A stretch of DNA of 15,392 nt from Lutispora sp. (GTDB lineage Bacteria; Bacillota; Clostridia; Lutisporales; Lutisporaceae), in contig JAUQXG010000319.1 in NCBI GenBank assembly GCA_030834765.1, positions 1 to 15,392 of the forward strand, given 5' to 3'. Within the stretch, counting starts at the first letter, position 1, and every line of letters starts with the position of its first letter. A program made the translations under genes and the position numbers. The notes under the pieces were generated by a model that was given only the letters and a program-made list of their open reading frames with translations, was not told where the DNA came from and ran no database searches. Below, one piece after another: positions 10,361 through 15,392 of this stretch.

Positions 10361-11825
10361 TTAAATCACCTCCAAGGAAAGTAAATGGGTTTTGTTCTAG
10401 CCACCATTTGGTATAGGGCATTGAGCTATGTTTTGCCAGATTGATTACAAATTCTTTGTTATTGAGAGTTTCCAATATTCTTTCAGCATAGTTCAATACA
10501 CCCTGGTATCCAAATCCAAATTGTTCGTCCCCTATTAGAAGTGTAGGAACGCCTAGCTTTGCTCCCCAAAGTGTCATTCCTCCATGCCTTGCAATCATAA
10601 TATCAGGCCTTACTTTATTTAAAATATTAACAAGTTCATATGCCTGTTTATTGCAGACATTATAATTTTTTATATCTCCATAGGTATTGACATCATGAGC
10701 AAGGGCATCAGACTGAATGTCACCATTATCATAAATTGGATCATGATGGAAGATTGCCGCACCTCGCACTTCAAGTCCCAACTCCCTTAAAAGGGCTATA
10801 AGTGCATGACCATGGGCTGCCCCAGCCGTGATATAGGCAGTTTTACCCTTGAGCTTTTCCCGATATTCTTGAAGCTTAGGAATCACTCTCTCATGCTCAC
10901 TCTTAATAATCTCTTCCACTTCTTCCTGTCGGTTAAGGACTTTGCCAAGCTCTCTCATCCAGTTATCAGTACCAATCATTCCATAAGCTGGAGGGGATTT
11001 TATTTCTGGTACGCCATAGACCTGCTCAAGTGCTGCGCCCATATAAGTTCCTAGTGTAGGGCAAATCTGTATGGTTGCTGCAGCTTCTGATATGTGCTCA
11101 AGCTGTGCTACTGTTGAAAAAGGAACAATATAGTCAGGCTCATATCCCAATTGACCAAGAAGTTCATCAAATACATGGCTCCCCCAGAAATTGATGATAT
11201 TGACCTTATTCGTTTTCTTCTTTGGCGGCTTCACTAATTTTCTTACAATAGAATGATAAGCTGAATCAAAGCCAGTAGTCCATATTTTTGATTTAAAGCC
11301 TTCGCAAAAGCAGGCCACAACTGGTATGCTAAGCTCATGGGATAATCTTTCTGTAACACTCTCTACATCGTCTCCCACAATGCCTGATGCGCAAGATGTC
11401 GTAACAAAGATTGCATTCGGATGTACTCTATCGTAAACTCCACGAATGGTTTCTTCAAGCTTTTCTACTCCTCCGAAAATAGTATCCTGCTCTTCAATAT
11501 TCGTATTAAAATAACGACCATTGACAGCAGGCAGATTTCTTTCCATCTGCCCTACACGATACACAAAGTTATATCCAAAGAAATCCCCAGAGCACCCCAC
11601 AGGAGCATGATTGATAACTGCAGCATCCTTTATCATAGCAAGCTGGCATAAAGCATTTCCAGAACTGCATCCCATGCATTGACTGAAGCTCCTTGTACTA
11701 TCTTTTAAACAGCCTAGACGGGAATTTTTTACAAGTTCTCCTGCGGTTCCCTCAAATCCAGTAATGGACCCAAGGCGAACCTCGCGGATTTGAACTTCTG
11801 GTGCATGAAGATTAACTGTACTCAT
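10344..11825 (-). CDS. NifD-like catalytic subunit of a nitrogenase-like reductase
   Basis: A nitrogenase component 1 alpha-type protein of 493 residues. P-cluster ligands are visible as C53 (in CMGCSSGNALC, with C50 and C60 as alternatives), C78 (HAPVGCSGDFFGYN) and C145 (TTSCASGIVGDD). Their spacing of 25 and 67 residues is close to NifD C62, C88 and C154. C255 (ATIQICPTLGTYM) aligns with the NifD Cys275 that anchors the catalytic cofactor. The second anchor, NifD His442, appears to be replaced: the matching region reads GVPTLLIGDEQFGFGYQG (425-442), with no His. Together with the absence of NifEN this argues against nitrogen fixation and for a NifB-cofactor enzyme such as methylthio-alkane reductase (MarD). 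AAGGAGG lies 7 nt before the ATG. The protein family is clear; the substrate is inferred from context. Confidence 0.9.
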   Translation of the reverse strand: MSTVNLHAPEVQIREVRLGSITGFEGTAGELVKNSRLGCLKDSTRSFSQCMGCSSGNALCQLAMIKDAAVINHAPVGCSGDFFGYNFVYRVGQMERNLPAVNGRYFNTNIEEQDTIFGGVEKLEETIRGVYDRVHPNAIFVTTSCASGIVGDDVESVTERLSHELSIPVVACFCEGFKSKIWTTGFDSAYHSIVRKLVKPPKKKTNKVNIINFWGSHVFDELLGQLGYEPDYIVPFSTVAQLEHISEAAATIQICPTLGTYMGAALEQVYGVPEIKSPPAYGMIGTDNWMRELGKVLNRQEEVEEIIKSEHERVIPKLQEYREKLKGKTAYITAGAAHGHALIALLRELGLEVRGAAIFHHDPIYDNGDIQSDALAHDVNTYGDIKNYNVCNKQAYELVNILNKVRPDIMIARHGGMTLWGAKLGVPTLLIGDEQFGFGYQGVLNYAERILETLNNKEFVINLAKHSSMPYTKWWLEQNPFTFLGGDLSVEVY

Positions 11826-11854
11826 AAATGAACCTCCTTATAAAATAGACGTAA

Positions 11855-12745
11855 TTAACCATGAGAAAACGTATCAAAAACTTTGTCATACAGCAACCCA
11901 GAAAGTTCTTTACCGGATCCTGGAATTCCACAGGCATCAGCACGACAATGCTGGCAGTGTCTAAAAACAGGAAGATATTTTTCAGCCTTCTCTCTTGCAG
12001 TATTTAACTCATTGCAGTCAGGAGGGCTTAAGGTTGACATCTCATTTTGAGGTATCAATGGAATGATATTCAATATTGAAGCCCCTAATTTAGATGTCTC
12101 TCTTGATATATTCTCAATATCACCATCATTCACTCCTGGTATTAAAACCGTATTTATTTTTACACAAGCTCCTAGTTTCGCTATTTTTTCAATGCCTTGA
12201 AGCTGCGCATCTATAAGCACCTCTGCGGCCTCTTTACCTTGAAGAAGTTTTCCTTTATAATTGATATAAGAGCAGATATTGCTCTGTATCTTTGGATTTA
12301 TAGAATTAACTGTTACAGTTATTGTTCTAACTCCAGAGTTTATAACTGCTTCGGCCTTATCCGACAGCAGCAGGCCATTGGTGCTCATGCACTTGATAAG
12401 ATCGGGATACTTTTCATGTATAAGGCTAAATGCATCCATTGCATAATCTGATGCAAGCGTATCTCCAGGTCCGGCTATACCCACCACAGTTATTTCCGGA
12501 CAAAGCTCAAGTGCTTTTTCCACATATTCAAGTGCTTCAGCAGGGGTTATTACTCCTGCTGAAACCCCAGGCCTGTTTTCATATTTATTAAAGCCTCTTT
12601 TGCAGAATTTACATTGTATATTGCACGAAGGGCTTATAGGCAGATGCACTCTCCCATATTTGGTATTAGCTTCACCACTTAGACAGGGATGTCTTTTCGT
12701 CAGATGGGCAAAGTTGCCATCTTGCAAATTATTACGCTTTGTCAT
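11855..12745 (-). CDS. NifB-like radical SAM protein for cofactor biosynthesis
   Basis: A radical SAM protein of 296 residues. NifB fuses two Fe4S4 clusters with SAM-derived carbon and sulfur to make NifB-co, the precursor of nitrogenase-type cofactors. NifB features are clear: HPCLS near the N-terminus (C21), SAM-cluster motif CNIQCKFC (C41, C45, C48) followed by RPGVS (58-62), GIAGPGDTLA, STNGL, and near the C-terminus HCQHCRADACGIPG, which corresponds to the HCRQCRADA motif of NifB. The length is that of NifB proteins without a C-terminal NifX domain; a stand-alone NifX-like protein is encoded at the end of the operon. AAAGGAG lies 5 nt before the ATG, preceded by a stem-loop. It lies between metQ and the NifD-like gene and is expected to supply their cofactor. 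By analogy it would be MarB. Confidence 0.92.
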   Translation of the reverse strand: MTKRNNLQDGNFAHLTKRHPCLSGEANTKYGRVHLPISPSCNIQCKFCKRGFNKYENRPGVSAGVITPAEALEYVEKALELCPEITVVGIAGPGDTLASDYAMDAFSLIHEKYPDLIKCMSTNGLLLSDKAEAVINSGVRTITVTVNSINPKIQSNICSYINYKGKLLQGKEAAEVLIDAQLQGIEKIAKLGACVKINTVLIPGVNDGDIENISRETSKLGASILNIIPLIPQNEMSTLSPPDCNELNTAREKAEKYLPVFRHCQHCRADACGIPGSGKELSGLLYDKVFDTFSHG

Positions 12746-12758
12746 TTAGACTCCTTTC

Positions 12759-12773
12759 TACAGCTACACTGCA
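12759..12773 (-). promoter_or_regulatory. Stem-loop directly upstream of the NifB-like ribosome site
   Basis: On the minus strand TGCAGT-GTA-GCTGTA forms a 6-bp stem with two G-U pairs, followed immediately by GAAAGGAGT. It is the sister of the element at 9007-9021: the base changes between the two keep pairing in the stem. Confidence 0.45.
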
Positions 12774-12799
12774 TCACTTTTTTTAACTAATACTCTCTT

Positions 12800-13621
12800 T
12801 TAAAATGCTGGTACAACAGCTACACCATATTTATCTTCTATAAATTTTTTCACATCATCGCTAAGAAGCGCATTTTTAAGTTTTATAAATTCAGGACGAT
12901 TCTCTTCTCCTTTTCTCACTACAACGATATTGCCGTAAGGGGATTTAGCATCCTCTCTGAATAAAGCAGTCTCTGGATCTATTTTTGCTTCTAATACTCT
13001 GTTAGTATTGATGATAGCACCATCTACTTCTGGAAGATTTCTTACCAGCAATCCGGAGTCCACTTCTATGAATTCCAGTTTCTTTGGATTATCAATGATA
13101 TCCTTAGTGGTAGCTTTAAAATCTGTAAGCCCATCTTTTAGCTTAATAAGTCCCTTGCTCTGGAGCAGTACCAACATGCGGTATTCATTGGAAGGGTCAT
13201 TGGTAATCAATATTTTTGATCCGTCTTTCAGCTCATCTATAGACTTTATTTTTGTAGAATATAAAGCTATGGGCTCTACATGAACATTGGCTAATACCGC
13301 ATAGTCAAATTTTATTTCACCGGCTACTGATTGAAGGTATGGTACATGTTGAAAATAATTTGCATCTACCTGCTTATCTCTAACTGCTTCGTTTTGCTGT
13401 TCTACTCCGGTTACGATCTCTAGCTTCACACCTTCCTTTGCCAATGTAGGTTTTATATGCTCCAGTATTTCTGCATGGGGTACAAGATCAGCTGCGACTC
13501 TTATGGTCACTTCTTTTGGTGCATCCGTTGCAGAAGCAACTGGTGAACTTTTGGTGCTGCATCCGCCCAGTACTAATATCACTGATAAAATTGAGCTTAA
13601 CAATATTCCTTTTATTTTCAT
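12800..13621 (-). CDS. metQ: MetQ-like (NlpA family) substrate-binding lipoprotein
   Basis: Membrane-anchored binding protein of 273 residues for the adjacent ABC importer. The signal peptide ends in the lipobox LGGC (lipidated Cys21), followed by a Ser/Ala/Pro linker. NlpA/MetQ features: VPHAEILEHI (48-57), ANYFQHVPYL (87-96, where the family has ANxFQHxPYL), NDPSN (141-145), and DGAIINTN (200-207), which in MetQ contributes Asn contacts to methionine. An oddity is NDPSNEYR, where most MetQ proteins have a small Gly before the Arg; this could reshape the ligand pocket. The ribosome site is weak (AGGG). It is encoded 31 nt after metI and 54 nt before the NifB-like gene, inside the nitrogenase-like operon. 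The ligand may be methionine or another methylthio compound; the family assignment is firm and the ligand is not. Confidence 0.88.
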   Translation of the reverse strand: MKIKGILLSSILSVILVLGGCSTKSSPVASATDAPKEVTIRVAADLVPHAEILEHIKPTLAKEGVKLEIVTGVEQQNEAVRDKQVDANYFQHVPYLQSVAGEIKFDYAVLANVHVEPIALYSTKIKSIDELKDGSKILITNDPSNEYRMLVLLQSKGLIKLKDGLTDFKATTKDIIDNPKKLEFIEVDSGLLVRNLPEVDGAIINTNRVLEAKIDPETALFREDAKSPYGNIVVVRKGEENRPEFIKLKNALLSDDVKKFIEDKYGVAVVPAF

Positions 13622-13652
13622 TTATAAACCCTGCTATAATTTTGTTTTTTAA

Positions 13653-14321
13653 TTATTCATATTTATACCTTTTTCTATTGATATACTTTGCTAAGGAGTC
13701 ACCAAAATACTGTATTCCCTGCACCAATAATATGATTAATACTACTGTGCCAATCAGTACATCTGTTCTATATCTTTGATAACCGAATCTTATGGCGTAA
13801 CTTCCCAATCCGCCTGCTCCTGTCGCACCTGCTATCGCAGTTAACCCAATGATTGATATCAGCCCTAATGTCAATCCTCTTATCAAGGAAGGCAGTGCCT
13901 CTGGGATAATCACCTTTGTCACGATCTGAAATTGATTTGCTCCCATGGAAAGAGCAGCTTCAATTTTCCCTTTGTCAACTTCTCTGAGAGAATTTTCAAT
14001 AATTCTTGCGAGATATGGAGCTGCACCTACGGAAAGTGGAACTATCGTTGCTGTGGTTCCCAATGAGGTGCCCATAATAAGCCTTGTAAATGGTATCAAT
14101 ATTACAATAAGAATGATTTCTGGTACAGAACGAATGATATTAATGATTGTTCCTAAAGTCTTATTCACTTTGATATGGGACCATATATTTCCCTTATCTG
14201 TTATTGCCATAATAATGCCAAGTGGAAATCCTAAAATAAAAGAAACTATGGCAGTTGCTGCCATCATATATATTGTCTGGCCCAGTCCAACTAGCAGCAA
14301 TTCTATCAAATCATCGCTCAT
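13653..14321 (-). CDS. metI: MetI-like ABC importer permease
   Basis: Inner-membrane permease of 222 residues, normal length for MetI, with five likely membrane helices (about residues 7-40, 58-78, 88-108, 146-168 and 184-206). The coupling motif EAALSMGA (121-128) with the following [12 protein letters not shown] is the EAA loop that contacts the ATPase. The start codon overlaps the metN stop as ATGA (14318-14321), and GGAGG lies 9 nt upstream, so translation is coupled to metN. With MetN and MetQ it would form a MetN2-MetI2-MetQ importer for methionine or a related thioether. Its position between reductase genes ties this transport to the nitrogenase-like enzyme. Confidence 0.9.
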   Translation of the reverse strand: MSDDLIELLLVGLGQTIYMMAATAIVSFILGFPLGIIMAITDKGNIWSHIKVNKTLGTIINIIRSVPEIILIVILIPFTRLIMGTSLGTTATIVPLSVGAAPYLARIIENSLREVDKGKIEAALSMGANQFQIVTKVIIPEALPSLIRGLTLGLISIIGLTAIAGATGAGGLGSYAIRFGYQRYRTDVLIGTVVLIILLVQGIQYFGDSLAKYINRKRYKYE

Positions 14322-15097
14322 ATCCCATCACCTCCCTGGTAACAGCCATTCTCTTGAAAATTGGATAGGATCTCTATGAACTTCTTTAGGGTCACGCTTT
14401 TGGGATTGATAAACAAATCATTGGTAGCCCCCTTTTCTATTATTTCACCCTGTTCTATCACTGCAGTATTCTTGCATATATACTTGATCACATCCAGTTC
14501 ATGGGTTATGAGAACAATGGTAATATTGAGTTTCTCGTTTATATCCTTTAGAAGTTCAAGTATAGAGTATGTGGTCAAGGGGTCCAGGGCCGATGTAGCT
14601 TCATCGCTAAGCAAGATATCTGGCTTATTTGCAAGAGCTCTTGCTATGCCCACTCTTTGTTTCTGTCCACCACTCAGTTGAGAAGGATATGCATTCCTTT
14701 TGTCTGTAAGCTCCACCAAATCTAAGATTTCTTCCACTCTTTCCTTGATTTCTTTCTTTGGAACCTTATCAAGCTCCAAAGGAAATCCAACATTATCAAA
14801 TACTGTCCTTGAATCTAAAAGATTGAATTGTTGAAATATCATACCTACTTTTTTTCTTGTTTTATTAAGGGACTTCTTATCCAGAGAATTTATATCCAGA
14901 CCTTCTATGGTAATCTTACCCGTATCTGGCTCCTCAAGACGGTTTAAGCATCTTATCAAAGTAGATTTGCCAGCACCACTAAAGCCTATTATTCCATATA
15001 TATCTCCTTTTTCTATGGAGAGATTGATATCCTTTAGGGCAGTGACTTTGCCATAGGGCGTATGATACACCTTGCTCAGATTGGATATATCTATCAT
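14318..15097 (-). CDS. metN: MetN-like ABC importer ATPase lacking the C-terminal NIL domain
   Basis: ATPase subunit of the importer. I start it at ATG 15095-15097 (259 residues, [13 protein letters not shown], a typical MetN beginning), with AGAAGG about 8 nt upstream; a GTG three codons earlier (15106) with its own weaker site is possible. Counting from that GTG, motifs are Walker [10 protein letters not shown] (41-49), the Q-loop FQQFNLLD, signature LSGGQKQR, Walker [13 protein letters not shown], and the H-loop ITHE. Canonical MetN is about 340 residues, because a C-terminal ACT-like NIL domain binds methionine and shuts the transporter down (transinhibition). That domain is missing here, so uptake is predicted not to be feedback-inhibited. 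The stop overlaps metI as ATGA; the NifH-like gene ends 24 nt upstream. Confidence 0.9.
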   Translation of the reverse strand: MIDISNLSKVYHTPYGKVTALKDINLSIEKGDIYGIIGFSGAGKSTLIRCLNRLEEPDTGKITIEGLDINSLDKKSLNKTRKKVGMIFQQFNLLDSRTVFDNVGFPLELDKVPKKEIKERVEEILDLVELTDKRNAYPSQLSGGQKQRVGIARALANKPDILLSDEATSALDPLTTYSILELLKDINEKLNITIVLITHELDVIKYICKNTAVIEQGEIIEKGATNDLFINPKSVTLKKFIEILSNFQENGCYQGGDGI

Positions 15098-15121
15098 TCT
15101 TTTCACCTTCTTTCATCCTTT

Positions 15122-15392
15122 TTAAATACTGCTTCTGATATCCCTCACTTCGCCTGTTTCAAGAGCAAGAAGGCTATCTGCCCATTTAGATGCCCAGTCT
15201 CGTAATTCTTTTGTATCAAGAGGAGCTGGTACTGTGGAATCTGTATGTTCTGCTATCTTTTTTGCAAGTCTCCTGTAAATATCAGCTTGTTTTGAATCAG
15301 GTGCCGCTTCAATAGTTGTTTTGCCCTGAAGCTCGCTTTGCGTTACAGTTACTGAACGGGGAACATATTCCATAATTCTTGTTTCAGTCTGC
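15122..15392 (-). CDS. NifH-like nitrogenase reductase, C-terminal part (runs off right edge)
   Basis: The C-terminal 89 residues of a NifH/BchL-superfamily iron protein; the open frame continues past 15392, so the ATG at 15371-15373 is internal. The diagnostic segment is MEYVPRSVTVTQSELQGKTT, the conserved NifH stretch just before the C-terminal tail, followed by IEAAPDSKQADIYRRLAKKI. The tail after it (PAPLDTKELRDWASKWADSL, ending ETGEVRDIRSSI) differs from that of NifH used for nitrogen fixation. NifH proteins hydrolyse ATP and pass electrons from a shared Fe4S4 cluster to the D-K partner. The Walker motif and cluster cysteines lie outside the window. It is the upstream gene of the operon as visible here, so the main promoter must lie beyond the right edge. 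Confidence 0.88.
   Translation of the reverse strand, partial: QTETRIMEYVPRSVTVTQSELQGKTTIEAAPDSKQADIYRRLAKKIAEHTDSTVPAPLDTKELRDWASKWADSLLALETGEVRDIRSSI

Noticed and set aside
9044..11825. Protochlorophyllide or chlorin reductase (BchNB/BchYZ) or coenzyme F430 enzyme (CfbCD)
   Set aside because: A NifB-like gene in the same operon and the retained cofactor Cys255 point to a NifB-derived cofactor, which those enzymes do not use; no tetrapyrrole genes are nearby.
13945..14379. Plus-strand ORF of 144 codons opposite metI
   Set aside because: Antisense to a complete, motif-bearing permease gene; no ribosome site or recognisable family.
8631..15392. True nitrogen-fixation cluster
   Set aside because: No NifEN in view, the NifD His442 position appears changed, the NifK-like protein is short, and a methionine-type importer is embedded. 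The part beyond the right edge is unseen, so this is not absolute.

Overview
The window is AT-rich, with strong GGAGG-type ribosome binding sites, TTG/GTG as well as ATG starts, a clustered pcrA-ligA pair, NlpA/SBP_5 lipoproteins and nitrogenase-superfamily enzymes. This points to an anaerobic low-GC Bacillota, most likely a member of the Clostridia; the genus cannot be read from the sequence. Almost all genes lie on the minus strand, so transcription mostly runs from high to low coordinates.

Layout, in order of transcription. (1) 15392-8631 (-): one compact operon entering from the right edge. It encodes the C-terminus of a NifH-like reductase, a MetN-MetI-MetQ-type ABC importer (ATPase, permease, lipoprotein), a NifB-like radical SAM protein, NifD-like and NifK-like subunits and a small NifX/NifB-C-domain protein. 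Gaps are short (54 nt or less), with two overlaps. It ends at a hairpin (8555-8584) facing (2) a small plus-strand unit of two overlapping unrecognised short ORFs (8190-8544). (3) 8026-2378 (-): a probable ybaK-pcrA-ligA operon with a good sigma-A promoter before ybaK. The pcrA gene carries a complete in-frame intein of 361 residues at helicase motif III. (4) 2268-1 (-): an oligopeptide ABC transporter unit, with a regulated leader (CodY-like box, promoter, dyad), the binding lipoprotein oppA, an intercistronic hairpin and the start of the permease oppB.

How the genes work together. The NifH/B/D/K/X-like set has no second scaffold pair (NifEN) in view. It keeps the P-cluster cysteines on both subunits and the cofactor cysteine on the D subunit, but the NifD histidine ligand appears to be replaced. 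This fits a non-nitrogen-fixing nitrogenase-like reductase that uses a NifB-derived Fe-S cofactor, as in the methylthio-alkane reductases (Mar) that release methanethiol for methionine synthesis. Here the genes for a methionine-family importer sit between the reductase component and the catalytic subunits. The natural hypothesis is import plus reductive cleavage of a methionine-like or thioether compound. The importer ATPase also lacks the C-terminal methionine-sensing (NIL) domain of ordinary MetN.

The other unusual object is the PcrA intein. Between its splicing blocks it has a region whose Tyr/Tyr/Gly/Arg/His/Glu pattern looks like a GIY-YIG nuclease rather than the usual LAGLIDADG or HNH endonuclease. 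No tRNA, rRNA, CRISPR array or transposase was seen.
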